Shown: positions 35,580 to 45,316, numbered from the stretch's first letter. The stretch: 64,000 nt of DNA from JANPCX01 sp050916095 (GCA_050916095.1 CP050901.1:3038001-3102000), one strand, 5' to 3'. Notes: generated from the letters alone by a model not told the origin. Made by a program: numbers and translations.

Positions 35580-36341
35580 TTAAGAACTTGTCGCTTGGGA
35601 GGCCTGTGCCGCATGCACGATGGCCAAAAAATCAGCCGCTTTGAGCGACGCACCACCGATCAAACCGCCATCGATGTCGGCCTGCGCAAACAAAGTGGCC
35701 GCATTGTCGGCTTTGACGCTGCCACCGTAGAGCAACAACATCTGACCCGCCTTTTGTGTCGCCGCTGCCAACTGCTGACGCAAAAGAGCATGCACCGCTT
35801 GCGCCTGTTCTGGCGAGGCTGTTTTGCCGGTACCGATGGCCCACACAGGCTCATAGGCCACCACCACCTGCGAGATGCAATGCCCGAGGGTGTGGATCAC
35901 AGCAGACAGCTGGCGCTTGACCACAGCTTCGGTCTGACCGGCTTCGCGCTCTTGCAGCGTTTCCCCGACACATACGATCGGAGTCAAATTGTGGGCCAGT
36001 GCAATTTTGGCCTTGTCGGCCACCAACTGATCCGACTCTCCATGCAGCGCGCGGCGCTCGGAGTGCCCAACGATCACATAACGACAAGCAAACTCTGCCA
36101 GCATGGCTGCAGAGACTTCACCCGTGTAGGCCCCTGCCTCGTGGCTGGAGCAATCTTGAGCGCCCCACAGAATGCCACCGGATTGCAAAGACAGCGCCAC
36201 GTCTGCCAAGTAAGGGCTGGGCGCGCACACGGCCACATCACACAAAAAAGGCGCTTTTGCGGCCAGGGCCGACAACAACTCCGCGTTGCTTGCACGCGAG
36301 CCATTCATCTTCCAGTTACCGACCACCAATTTGCGACGCAT
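35580..36341 (-). CDS. tpiA: triose-phosphate isomerase
   Basis: A 253-residue TIM-barrel enzyme interconverting dihydroxyacetone phosphate and glyceraldehyde 3-phosphate. Marks are VVGNWKMNGS (Lys near 12), VIVGHSERR (catalytic His) and AYEPVWAIGTGKTASPEQA (catalytic Glu). The Gly-rich LLYGGSVKADNA binds phosphate. It lies directly upstream of secG; start and length are normal. Confidence 0.97.
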   Translation of the reverse strand: MRRKLVVGNWKMNGSRASNAELLSALAAKAPFLCDVAVCAPSPYLADVALSLQSGGILWGAQDCSSHEAGAYTGEVSAAMLAEFACRYVIVGHSERRALHGESDQLVADKAKIALAHNLTPIVCVGETLQEREAGQTEAVVKRQLSAVIHTLGHCISQVVVAYEPVWAIGTGKTASPEQAQAVHALLRQQLAAATQKAGQMLLLYGGSVKADNAATLFAQADIDGGLIGGASLKAADFLAIVHAAQASQATSS

Positions 36342-36376
36342 TTAATTTCTCCTTGAATTCATGCTTCGGCTTGCGC

Positions 36377-37363
36377 CTACCAAGTCAGCACCAATTTGCC
36401 AATGTGGACATTGGACTCCATCAGCGTGTGGGCTTGCGACGCATGCCTGGCCTCAAAGAGCTGATGGATCACAGGTTTGACACGGCCTTGCTCCAACCAC
36501 GGCCACACCTGCGCACGAAGCGCCTTGGCGATGGCCGCTTTGAACGCCACCGAACGGGCGCGTAACGTGGACCCACTCAGGGTCAAACGGCGGCGTAGCA
36601 CCAGCCCGGCATCAATCTCTGCCTTCACACCACCTTGAACCGCAATGATCACCGCGCGGCCATCATCGGCCAAACACTGAAGGTTGCGCGCCACATAACT
36701 TCCAGCCACCATGTCCAGAATCACATCGACACCTTGGCCAGAGGTGCAACGTTTAACTTCCTCGACGAAATCGGCTTCGCGATAATTGATGGCGTGGTCC
36801 GCGCCGAGCGCCAAACAAGCGGCCGCCTTTTCGGCCGAGCCCACGGTCACGATGACCTTGGCACCGTAGGCTTTGGCCAACTGAATGGCCCTCACGCCAA
36901 TGCCGCTGCTGCCACCATGGACCAACAACCATTCTCCCGGCAACAAACGCGCACGGTCAAACACATTCGACCACACGGTGAAGGTGGTCTCAGGCAGGCT
37001 GGCAGCCTCCGTCAAACTCCACCCCTTGGGCACCGGCAGACACTGTGCAATGGGCGCGACACACAACTGCGCATAACCCCCTCCTGCCACCAGCGCACAA
37101 ACCGCGTCGCCCACCTGAAGGCCCGCGGCCGTCATCGCTGCGTTGTCGCCAGCCACCACGGTGCCCGCCACTTCCAAACCAGGAAGGTCACTGGCACCGG
37201 ACGGCGGCGGATAGACGCCTTTGCGTTGCAACACGTCGGGGCGGTTCACGCCCGACGCTGCCACACGGATCAACAACTCACCCGACCCAAACATTGGATC
37301 GGGGCGATCAACCCAGCGCAGCACGTCGGGGCCACCCGCTGACGCAATCTCAATTGCTTTCAT
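36377..37363 (-). CDS. NAD(P)H-quinone oxidoreductase, zinc-free MDR family (Qor/PIG3-like)
   Basis: A 328-residue medium-chain dehydrogenase/reductase, likely a quinone reductase. The start MKAIEIASAGGPDVLRW and the nucleotide-binding LVHGGSSGIGVRAIQLAKAYG are clear, followed by TVGSAEKAAACLALGADHAINY. No Cys/His zinc-binding set is seen. I start at 37363, 14 bases after the pnp stop. The physiological substrate is unknown. Confidence 0.92.
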   Translation of the reverse strand: MKAIEIASAGGPDVLRWVDRPDPMFGSGELLIRVAASGVNRPDVLQRKGVYPPPSGASDLPGLEVAGTVVAGDNAAMTAAGLQVGDAVCALVAGGGYAQLCVAPIAQCLPVPKGWSLTEAASLPETTFTVWSNVFDRARLLPGEWLLVHGGSSGIGVRAIQLAKAYGAKVIVTVGSAEKAAACLALGADHAINYREADFVEEVKRCTSGQGVDVILDMVAGSYVARNLQCLADDGRAVIIAVQGGVKAEIDAGLVLRRRLTLSGSTLRARSVAFKAAIAKALRAQVWPWLEQGRVKPVIHQLFEARHASQAHTLMESNVHIGKLVLTW

Positions 37364-37376
37364 GGGGCGGGCGAGA

Positions 37377-39494
37377 TCACTCCTGCGCAACAGGCGCAGC
37401 GTCGCGCTCGATCAAGGCCTTCATCGACAATTTGATGCGCCCCTTCTCGTCGGTCTCCATGACCTTGACTTTGACGATTTGGCCCTCAGACAAAAAGTCC
37501 GTGACCTTCTCGACACGCTGGTGCGCGATTTGGCTGATGTGCAGCAAACCATCTTTGCCTGGCAGCAAATTGATGAGTGCGCCGAAGTCCAAAATCTTGG
37601 TGACTGGGCCTTCATAGACCTTGCCAATTTCCACCTCGGCGGTGATCTCTTCGATGCGCCTCTTGGCGGCTGCGGCTTTGTCCGCATCAGCCGAAGCGAT
37701 CGTGATGATGCCGTCTTCGCCGATGTCGATGGTGGTGCCGGTCTCTTCGGTCAGCGCACGGATGGTGGCACCGCCCTTGCCGATCACGTCACGGATCTTC
37801 TCGGGGTTGATCTTCATGGTGTACAGGCGCGGCGCAAACTGTGACACCTCGGTTTTAGCGACACCCATGGCTTGCACCATCTCGCCCAGAATGTGCAAGC
37901 GCGCTTCTTTGGCCTGTGCCAAGGCAACTTGCATGATCTCTTGCGTGATGCCTTGGATTTTGATGTCCATTTGCAGGGCGGTGATGCCATCGCTGGTGCC
38001 GGCCACTTTGAAGTCCATGTCGCCGAGGTGATCTTCGTCACCCAAGATGTCGGTCAACACCGCAAAACGGTTGCCTTCTTTGATCAGGCCCATCGCGATA
38101 CCCGCCACGTGCGCTTTGAGCGGCACGCCCGCATCCATCAGCGCCAAGCAGCCGCCGCAGACAGAGGCCATGGAGGACGAACCATTGGACTCCGTGATTT
38201 CCGACACGATGCGCATCGAGTAAGGAAACTCCACACGATCCGGCAACACCGCCACCAAAGCCCGTTTGGCCAAGCGGCCATGACCGATTTCGCGGCGTTT
38301 TGGCGTGCCCACACGACCGGTTTCGCCGGTGGCAAAGGGAGGCATGTTGTAGTGGAGCATGAAGTGCTCGGAGAACTCGCCAGCCAACGCGTCGATCTTT
38401 TGTGAATCGCGGTCGGTGCCCAATGTGGCCGCCACAAGCGCTTGAGTCTCACCACGGGTGAACAAAGCCGAACCGTGAACGCGTGGCAAGACGCTGTTGC
38501 GGATCTCAATCTGGCGCACGGTGCGTGTATCGCGACCATCAATGCGTGGCTCGCCGGCCAAAATTTGGCTGCGTACGATTTTGGCTTCGATGTCGAACAA
38601 GATGTTGTCCACCTTGACCTTGTCGTAGGCTGCGCCTTCAGCATCTAATGCCGCAAAGACGGCTGCAGTGGCCTCGCGCGTAGCCTGGGTACGGGCTTGT
38701 TTGGAGCGGATTTGGTAAGCAGCGCGCAGCTTGTCTTCTGCTAAAGCGCCCACTTTGCCGATGAAGCTCTCATCTTTGGCGGGGGCAGCCCAATCCCACG
38801 CAGGTTTGCCAGCATCACGCACCAACTCGTTGATGGCCGCGATGGCGATCTTCGATTGGTTGTGGCCAAACACCACACCGCCCAGCATGATTTCTTCGCT
38901 GAGTTGTTGGGCTTCAGACTCCACCATCAACACAGCCGCTTCAGTGCCAGCCACCACAAGGTCCATCTTGGAGTTGAGCAGCTGGGTTTTGCCAGGGTTG
39001 AGCACGTACTCGCCATTGACGTAACCCACGCGGGCTGCGCCGATCGGGCCGTTGAACGGAATGCCAGAAATCGCCAGTGCAGCACTGGAACCAATCAAGG
39101 CTGCGATGTCGGCCGACACCTCGGGATTGAGCGACAGCACATGAACCACGACCTGGACTTCGTTGTAGAAGCCTTCTGGAAAGAGTGGGCGCAGCGGACG
39201 ATCGATCAGGCGCGAGGTCAGGGTCTCCAATTCACTCGGACGGCCTTCGCGCTTGAAGAAGCTGCCAGGGATCTTGCCAGCAGCGTAGGTTTTTTCGATG
39301 TAGTCAACGGTCAGAGGGAAAAAGTCTTGACCAGGCTTGGCATTCTTGGCACCAACGACAGTGGCCAACACCACGGTATCTTCAATGTTGACGATGACCG
39401 CACCACCCGCTTGGCGCGCGATCTCACCGGTTTCCAGAACAACTTGGTGCTGACCCCATTGGAAGGTCTTGGTGACTTTATTGAACATGCTCAT
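37377..39494 (-). CDS. pnp: polyribonucleotide nucleotidyltransferase (PNPase)
   Basis: A 705-residue 3'-5' phosphorolytic exoribonuclease of the RNA degradosome. Two RNase PH domains are followed by KH (KIRDVIGKGGATIRALTEET) and S1 (YEGPVTKILDFGALINLLPG) domains near the C-terminus. I start at MSMFNKVTKTF. It follows rpsO after a hairpin, the usual rpsO-pnp pair. PNPase normally autoregulates through its leader; no detail can be read here. Confidence 0.97.
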   Translation of the reverse strand: MSMFNKVTKTFQWGQHQVVLETGEIARQAGGAVIVNIEDTVVLATVVGAKNAKPGQDFFPLTVDYIEKTYAAGKIPGSFFKREGRPSELETLTSRLIDRPLRPLFPEGFYNEVQVVVHVLSLNPEVSADIAALIGSSAALAISGIPFNGPIGAARVGYVNGEYVLNPGKTQLLNSKMDLVVAGTEAAVLMVESEAQQLSEEIMLGGVVFGHNQSKIAIAAINELVRDAGKPAWDWAAPAKDESFIGKVGALAEDKLRAAYQIRSKQARTQATREATAAVFAALDAEGAAYDKVKVDNILFDIEAKIVRSQILAGEPRIDGRDTRTVRQIEIRNSVLPRVHGSALFTRGETQALVAATLGTDRDSQKIDALAGEFSEHFMLHYNMPPFATGETGRVGTPKRREIGHGRLAKRALVAVLPDRVEFPYSMRIVSEITESNGSSSMASVCGGCLALMDAGVPLKAHVAGIAMGLIKEGNRFAVLTDILGDEDHLGDMDFKVAGTSDGITALQMDIKIQGITQEIMQVALAQAKEARLHILGEMVQAMGVAKTEVSQFAPRLYTMKINPEKIRDVIGKGGATIRALTEETGTTIDIGEDGIITIASADADKAAAAKRRIEEITAEVEIGKVYEGPVTKILDFGALINLLPGKDGLLHISQIAHQRVEKVTDFLSEGQIVKVKVMETDEKGRIKLSMKALIERDAAPVAQE

Positions 39495-39660
39495 GTCGAT
39501 TTCCTTGTGAATTGGTGGAGTGCAACGCCCTGTCGAGCACCGCACCCACAGACATGAGTTGCAACAACCTGGCGCGATGCCATTCCAGCGAAATTCAAAC
39601 GCGCGATGCGGCGGGAACTTCAGTGGAATGACACATCGTCATCATTGGCTGCTTCAACTC

Positions 39661-39702
39661 CGAAAAACAAAGAGCCTGTGCTGGGGAATCCAGACAGGCT
39701 CT
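39661..39702 (-). terminator. rpsO-pnp intergenic hairpin/terminator
   Basis: On the minus strand GAGCCTGT pairs with ACAGGCTC across a 14-base loop and is followed by TTTGTTTTT. It lies 18 bases after the rpsO stop and about 165 before pnp; the remaining stretch to pnp may hold the pnp promoter and the site of PNPase autoregulation. Confidence 0.75.
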
Positions 39703-39719
39703 TCACTTAGGTTGGCAAC

Positions 39720-39989
39720 TTACTTACGCAGACCCAATTTCTGGATCAAGGCGGTGTAACGCTCGCCATCTACTCTTCTCAAATAGGCCAGCAAGCTCTT
39801 GCGGGTATTGACCATCTTGAGCAAACCACGGCGACCGTGGTGGTCCTTCAAATGGGTTTTGAAGTGCGGGGTCAACTCATTGATGCGGGCCGTGAGCAAA
39901 GCAACTTGGACTTCCGGCGAACCGGTGTCGTTGGCGCTGCGCGCATTGGCCTTCACGATTTCTGCCTTTTGGGCGACGGACTGGGTCAT
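39720..39989 (-). CDS. rpsO: 30S ribosomal protein S15
   Basis: An 89-residue ribosomal protein, full length, with the conserved NDTGSPEVQVALLTARINEL and DHHGRRGLLKMVNTRKSLLAYL. Of the two tandem ATGs I choose the second (39989), better spaced from AAAGGAAAC. It binds 16S rRNA and in some bacteria represses its own translation. Confidence 0.97.
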   Translation of the reverse strand: MTQSVAQKAEIVKANARSANDTGSPEVQVALLTARINELTPHFKTHLKDHHGRRGLLKMVNTRKSLLAYLRRVDGERYTALIQKLGLRK

Positions 39990-40139
39990 CATGTTTCCTT
40001 TGTAAAGACCAATATGCTGGCCTCTTGGTTGGACTTGCGGTCGCCAGTGAAACGGACCGGCGCCGTGCGAGTTTGTTTTGCTATTTTCGTTCCAAATATG
40101 CCTATAAGGACATACGTTGGGGAAATGTAAAACCCTCTG

Positions 40140-40171
40140 ATTGTAGCCTTAAACAGATGCTCGCGCCTCAA
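40140..40171 (-). promoter_or_regulatory. candidate rpsO promoter
   Basis: On the minus strand GGCTACAATC contains a good -10 (TACAAT at 40140-40145). The best -35-like hexamer, TTGAGG, is 20 bases upstream, which is too far; the call is weak. The remaining stretch to 40340 shows nothing else I can name, apart from the Shine-Dalgarno of the next gene. Confidence 0.3.
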
Positions 40172-40340
40172 GCCAAGTTTGCCGAAGCCCCAACGACGAA
40201 ACGTCGAAATGTGGCGTAGCGGGCGAACAAAGTCTTACTTGCGCTGTTACGTACCGCCACTCCATTCGGCCCTCCCTGATTCATACACTGTCTTGGTCGT
40301 TGTTCGTCTCGCCCCGCAAGAACCCCAGGAGGATCTGTCT

Positions 40341-42058
40341 GTGAACCACACAACACTGTTGTGCCCTCGCCATACGCAAGCGGCTGTTCAGACCGAAGAA
40401 CACCCGACCGACGAGGATAGGCGCGCATTCCTACATCGAGGTTCAACGGCCGCCGCAGGCGTATTGCTGGGCTCCTTGGGCGTATCCGCCTGTGGCGGCG
40501 CGGACCAAGAACAACAGGCCTCGCCGGCCGAAGCCGAACGCAAGACGGGTTTGGCAGTCAACTACGCGTCGGCCGTTCATCTCTCATCCATCTACGACTC
40601 CAATGACCAAATCATCGGACAGGTAGGTCAGCCAACACTCAGCGTCCGAAGCTCAAACACCCCTTTCTCATTCAGTCAAATTGCACCCCCAACCTTCCGC
40701 AGTACCACCCCGAACGTTCAGCGTCCGCAGACGAACCTGCCCTGTGGCGCTTTCTGGTACCAGGACTTCGGGCTCGACTACACCCGATACCTGAACAGCA
40801 CCATGACCTACCCGTCCGAGTGGTTGGGCTGGTATGACTGGCGCTGGAACCATACCAATGCAGCCAATCGTGGGGTCAACGGGGCCGGGGTGACCAACCC
40901 CTACAACGCCGACCGCCATCCCATGCTGGGCTGGTACCCGGGCGACCAGTCAAACGTCCTGGCCTGGCAGGTCAAGTGGTTGGTTGAACACGGCGTGAAG
41001 TTCGTGATTTGCCAACAACGCGCGCCCTTGCCTGACGACAATGGCCAGTGGAATCTCTCGTACAACGTCGCTCACTGGATTTTCCAGTTGATGACCTCGG
41101 TCACCAACATCGGCTCAGACGGTCTGCAATTGGCCTTCTGGCTTCCTTATGGCGACCATTCCCCAATGAAGCCCAGCGACACGCTCGCAGCCTATGCCGC
41201 GTCAAAAAGATATTGGGCTTGGAACACCGCGTATTCGGTGGATGACACCGTTATCCATGGTGCGTCGGAGAAGCAATACCGTTGCCGCGCTGCGGGCAAT
41301 ACCAGCCTCCCGATGGCGGCAACACGACCGCGTACTGGGAGCCAGTCAACCTGCCAGCAGAGTGGCAAAAGTTTGCCGACTTCTATTTGAAAGAATCGAA
41401 CCGACCGAAGATCTACTGCGTTGCGCACAACAATCAACGTTATCCGCTCGTTTATTTCCAGGAGACTGAAGCATGCAGGGCGGCTTGGGGAACCGGAGCC
41501 ATGACGCAGTGGTTGCAGCAACTCGGTGCCCACCTCAAATTGGGCAACCCAAACTGGGCGGGGGTGGCGGTACTGATGCGCAACTCACCTCCACCTTCTA
41601 AGCTGTTTGGCAGCACCTACCAGCACGGAGTGATCGACTATGACGCCTTGGAAGCCAACGGCGTTCTGATACTTCGGAGCGACTACAACGGCTTGGCTAC
41701 CAGCGCCACGGCGGCCGGCAGCTACCAACAAATCATCGACCACGTCGGCGTTTACGAGGCACCCAACAAAGGTGGTGCTTGGGCCTTGCCACGACGCGTT
41801 TTTACTGCTGTCACGTCGCTTGATAGCGTGCCCGCGCATCCAAGCGCGAGTGAATACAAATTTGTAGGCCACAGCCCGGCGAAGTTTAGGGAGCTGCTTG
41901 AACGCATCGTCCCGTATGCCCGAGGCGGCCATGCGTTTCCGCTGCTGATGGTCAACAACGTCAGTGAATGGGCGGAATCAGGTCCAGGCTTGCAACCCAA
42001 TAAAAAGGATGGGTTCGGCTACCTCAAAGCGTTAAAGCAGGTCCTGACCGGCACGTGA
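40341..42058 (+). pseudogene. GH99/WbsX-like lipoprotein, broken by a frameshift
   Basis: GTG 40341 has a strong AGGAGG 8 bases upstream. The N-terminus has a twin-arginine motif RRAFLH (27-32) and a hydrophobic stretch ending in LGVSACGG with a lipobox Cys (C51), so the product would be a Tat-exported lipoprotein. The body has HPMLGWYPGDQSNVLAWQVK and VKFVICQ, and the C-terminal half NNVSEWAESGPGLQP..DGFGYLKAL, matching the start and end of GH99/WbsX-like TIM barrels. The frame changes between about 41245 and 41290 (one base appears missing). Corrected length is about 570 residues. The substrate is unknown; surface glycan processing is a guess. Confidence 0.7.
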
Positions 42059-42061
42059 CGA

Positions 42062-42089
42062 CCTGGACGTGGTCGACATGACGTCCAGG
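42062..42089. terminator. hairpin between convergent genes
   Basis: CCTGGACGT pairs with ACGTCCAGG across a 10-base loop. No T run is seen on either side, so it is a weak bidirectional terminator candidate for the lipoprotein gene and the binding-protein gene. Confidence 0.45.
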
Positions 42090-42100
42090 GCCATCACGCC

Positions 42101-43411
42101 TCAGGGGCGTGTCATCACGCAGCGGTGCGGTTGTTCGGTTTGCGCGGGGGCCACATAACGAACGGTGCGAAAGCCATAACCCGAGCCTTCGTTATCAAAC
42201 CGTACCCCTGCGTCGCCCATACGCTGCATGCTGCTGACATACAGGGGCTGAATGAATTGGTGGTCCGCTGCGCGCATCACACCCTGGTGAAAACCACCCA
42301 AGGCGCGGGCATCCAGCACCGCACCTTCCAACGCTTTGGCGACAACAGCCGCTTCGGTGCCGCGAGCACGCTCCATGGCAGAAACCAGCATTTCCACCAT
42401 GGCATGCATACGAGCATGCACATAGTCTTCTTGTGGCTTCGGAAAGCGTTGACGGAAGCTTTCGTAGAAGCGGTCCGAGGTCGGGGTGCCGACATTAGGA
42501 TGCCACTCAGCGACAGCTAACACACGGCCCACTCCCGCATCGCCGATCGCCGCTGGCGCACCAAAACCGTTGCCATAGAAGGTGTAGAAGCGCGTATCGA
42601 GGCCCACGTCACGGGCCGCCTTGATGAGCAAGGTCAAGTCGTTGCCCCAGTTGCCCGTGAGCACCGCCTGCGCACCACTGGCTTTGATCTTGGTGACGTA
42701 GGGCAAAAAGTCTTTGACCTTACCTATCGGGTGCAAGTCCTCGCCCACGATTTCGATGTCAGGCCTTTTGACGGTCAACATTTCACGGCCTTTCTTGAGC
42801 ACATGCTGCCCAAAGCTGTAGTCCTGGCCGATCAAATAGAGCTTCTTGATGCCGGTGTCGCCCTGGATCACGTCGGTCAGCGCAGCCAAACGCATGTCGG
42901 CGTGGGCGTCAAATCGGAAGTGCCAAAAGCTGCATTTTTCGTTGGTCAAACTGGGTTCAACCGCCGAATAGTTGAGGAACAAGGCGCGTTTGCTGGGCTC
43001 ACGCTGGTTGTGTTTGTTCACTGCTTCAATCAGCGCTGCGGCGGTGGCCGAGCTGTTGCCTTGCAAGACGACCAGGGCGTTGGCATCCACCGCGGAGCGG
43101 AACATGGCGAGCGCTTCTTCGGTTGCGCCTTTGCTGTCAAAACGCATCAACTCCAACGGACGCGCCCCGCCCGGCAACTTGACACCGCCGCGCTGGTTCA
43201 CCCGCTCCACCGCCCACTGCAAGTTGCGGAAAACTGCCTCTCCGGTATTGCCAAACGGGCCGGACAGGCCCTCAATCAGCGCCAAGCGGATAGGTTCTGC
43301 GGCAGATGGGCTGGGGGCAGGTTTAGCAATGACGCTCAGTCCGCAGACCAAGGTGAGCGCGATCAAAAAAATGCGCAGACCGCGCTGAAAAATAATTGGG
43401 AATGAAGTCAT
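42101..43411 (-). CDS. periplasmic ligand-binding protein, branched-chain amino acid ABC type
   Basis: A 436-residue solute-binding protein of the Leu/Ile/Val-binding (Peripla_BP_6) group. From MTSFPIIFQRG there is a signal peptide (LRIFLIALTLVCGLSVIA), then IRLALIEGLSGPFGNTGEAVFRNLQWAVERVNQRGG, the typical N-lobe. LVVLQGNSSATAAALIEAV and KLYLIGQDYSFGQHVLKKG follow. No permease or ATPase genes lie next to it, so the transporter or sensor partner is elsewhere. The ligand cannot be stated. Confidence 0.88.
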   Translation of the reverse strand: MTSFPIIFQRGLRIFLIALTLVCGLSVIAKPAPSPSAAEPIRLALIEGLSGPFGNTGEAVFRNLQWAVERVNQRGGVKLPGGARPLELMRFDSKGATEEALAMFRSAVDANALVVLQGNSSATAAALIEAVNKHNQREPSKRALFLNYSAVEPSLTNEKCSFWHFRFDAHADMRLAALTDVIQGDTGIKKLYLIGQDYSFGQHVLKKGREMLTVKRPDIEIVGEDLHPIGKVKDFLPYVTKIKASGAQAVLTGNWGNDLTLLIKAARDVGLDTRFYTFYGNGFGAPAAIGDAGVGRVLAVAEWHPNVGTPTSDRFYESFRQRFPKPQEDYVHARMHAMVEMLVSAMERARGTEAAVVAKALEGAVLDARALGGFHQGVMRAADHQFIQPLYVSSMQRMGDAGVRFDNEGSGYGFRTVRYVAPAQTEQPHRCVMTRP

Positions 43412-43447
43412 AGAAACCGGTGGCTGTGGTGCATCCAAGTGGGCTAG

Positions 43448-43478
43448 GAAAAAGAAAAGCCGCCAACTGCAAGCGGCC
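43448..43478 (-). terminator. rho-independent terminator after tsaD
   Basis: On the minus strand GCCGCTTGCAGTTGGCGGC forms a hairpin followed by TTTTCTTTTT. It ends the tsaD transcript before the binding-protein gene. Confidence 0.8.
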
Positions 43479-43568
43479 TGAAAAATCAAGCGAGATTTTA
43501 GGTGGAGACGCGCCTTGACAAGGGCCGAACAAGGCCGCTCCTTCATTCAACAAACGTTTGCACAAATA

Positions 43569-44618
43569 TCAAACCACGGCATGGCCCACCTCGGCCAGCG
43601 GCCAGCGAGGCAGCACACGAAAGGCATGGTCAGTCTGCAACTGAGCCAAACCACGCTGCAATCGCATGGCCGCAGCCAGGGCAATCATGGCGCCGTTGTC
43701 TGTGCACAGCGACAGCTCGGGGTAGTGCACGCGAACGCCCACTCGGCCACACGCGGCATTCAAACTTTCACGCAATCGCGCATTGGCACCTACCCCACCC
43801 GCAACCACCAAACGTTTGAGCGCTGTCTGGCTCAATGCACGCATCGCCTTTTTGACCAGCACTTCGGCAATGGCCTCTTGCGTGCAAGCGGCCAAGTCTG
43901 CGAAGTCTTGTGCACTTGGCGCGGCACTCAGCTTGAGCACTTGGGTTCGAACGGCCGTCTTCAGCCCTGCAAACGAAAAGTTCAGATCTCCGCTGTGCAG
44001 CAAGGGTCTGGGCAGGTCAAACCGTTTGGCGTTACCGCTGAGAGCGAGGCGCGCCAAAGCCGGCCCGCCGGGGTAACCCAATCCCATCAGCTTGGCCGAC
44101 TTGTCAAAGGCCTCACCCGCTGCGTCGTCAATCGACTCTCCGAGCAAGGCGTATTGGCCCACATCGTCAACCCGCATCAACTGGGTATGGCCGCCCGACA
44201 CCAACAACGCCACAAAGGGAAACTCAGGTGGCTCGGCTGACAAAAAGGGCGACAGCAGGTGCCCCTCCAGATGATGCACACCCATGACGGGCTTTTGCAG
44301 CGCCGCCGCCAGTGCGCAAGCGACGCCCGCACCCACCAACAGAGCACCGGCCAAACCGGGGCCTTGCGTGTAGGCCACCACGTCCACCTCCCGGAGGGGC
44401 AATCCGGCCTGGGCCATCACTTGTCGAGTCAGGGGTACCACACGGCGTATGTGGTCGCGCGAGGCCAATTCAGGCACCACACCGCCATAGGCTTGGTGCA
44501 TGTCGATTTGGCTGTGCAGGGCTTCAGACAAAAGTGCGGGGATTTGCTGGGCATCTTGGTAGCTCACCAACGCAACACCCGTTTCATCGCAGGAAGATTC
44601 GATACCCAGAATGTTCAT
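43569..44618 (-). CDS. tsaD: tRNA N6-adenosine threonylcarbamoyltransferase
   Basis: A 349-residue Kae1/Qri7-type enzyme that, with TsaB and TsaE, makes t6A37 in tRNAs that read ANN codons. It starts MNILGIESSCDETGVALV, has the metal-binding HHLEGHLLSPF, SGGHTQLMRV and a C-terminal VAGGVGANARLRE. The 217 bases upstream hold no gene; rpsU, often divergent here in relatives, is absent. Confidence 0.97.
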   Translation of the reverse strand: MNILGIESSCDETGVALVSYQDAQQIPALLSEALHSQIDMHQAYGGVVPELASRDHIRRVVPLTRQVMAQAGLPLREVDVVAYTQGPGLAGALLVGAGVACALAAALQKPVMGVHHLEGHLLSPFLSAEPPEFPFVALLVSGGHTQLMRVDDVGQYALLGESIDDAAGEAFDKSAKLMGLGYPGGPALARLALSGNAKRFDLPRPLLHSGDLNFSFAGLKTAVRTQVLKLSAAPSAQDFADLAACTQEAIAEVLVKKAMRALSQTALKRLVVAGGVGANARLRESLNAACGRVGVRVHYPELSLCTDNGAMIALAAAMRLQRGLAQLQTDHAFRVLPRWPLAEVGHAVV

Positions 44619-44835
44619 AGAGGGAGTTTAAGTTATCGCCTTCCTCAAGGCGATCTGTAACGGCTTGTTGCACACTGTGGAGTAGTGACGACGAATGGAG
44701 TCAAGTGCACTGGTAGTAACCCGTGTTCGTGACGGAGTTCGCTTCCTTGAATGGCGCAAGACGACTATCTTCCCCTTCCCGAAGCCCGATTCCATCACGG
44801 GCAGGCAAAACAGAAGTGACTGAGGACTCAATGAC

Positions 44836-45132
44836 ATGATGAACAAAGAGTATCGACTGGCATCTTGGCCGGAGTTATCACCGGCCCAACATCGCACGGC
44901 ATACCGCCGCATGCTCAGCGAAATGTCTCAGCGTTATGTTTCCCTGGGCCAGCTGGTGGATTCCAGCGGCCTCAAACGTCCAGAGGTCAAACATTTCTTG
45001 GAAACCCTGGAAGCCTCGGGAAAGCTGCTGGCGCGCGACGCCAGCGTGTCAAAACCCTCTCGGTGGACCGCGCTGCGCGGCATAGGTTCTTGGTTTCGCC
45101 GTGCCCCAACACCGGCCGGGCAGCAACGCTGA
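44836..45132 (+). CDS. small winged-helix-like protein of unknown function
   Basis: A 98-residue protein with GAGGA about 10 bases before the start (ATG 44836; a second ATG follows directly). The middle, YVSLGQLVDSSGLKRPEVKHFLETLEASGKLLARD, has the helix-turn-helix plus wing pattern of a DNA-binding domain. The C-terminus is basic (WFRRAPTPAGQQR). I do not recognise the family. It is divergent from tsaD and followed by two small mobile elements. Confidence 0.6.
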   Translation: MMNKEYRLASWPELSPAQHRTAYRRMLSEMSQRYVSLGQLVDSSGLKRPEVKHFLETLEASGKLLARDASVSKPSRWTALRGIGSWFRRAPTPAGQQR

Positions 45133-45138
45133 TATCTC

Positions 45139-45302
45139 CTAGTACTGCGACGCTGAAACAACGGAACAAACGAAAGCGGTGAATTCGTGCCGATGGCAAG
45201 GCGCAAACCGCAGCGATACCGGGGTATCGCGAGGATTTGCAACGCCGCCATCGGTGCGAAGGCACGCTTTCATGTTTTGTTATTTCAGAGTCGCAGTACT
45301 AG
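45139..45302. repeat. 164-bp MITE-like palindromic element
   Basis: The ends CTAGTACTGCGACGCTGAAA and the complement of TTTCAGAGTCGCAGTACTAG form an imperfect inverted repeat of about 40 bases. The middle is a long hairpin: CGATGGCAAGGCGCAAA... pairs with ...GCAACGCCGCCATCG, capped by GCGATACCGGGGTATCGC. The core GGCAAGGCG...CAACGCCGCC also occurs in the 240-bp elements at 18451 and 22623, so they look related. CTAG at both tips may be a target duplication. Confidence 0.78.
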
Positions 45303-45316
45303 CCAACCAAATACCG

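Noticed and set aside
44628..44912. 94-codon minus-strand frame upstream of tsaD
   Set aside because: No ribosome site, no family, and it overlaps the start of a better plus-strand gene.
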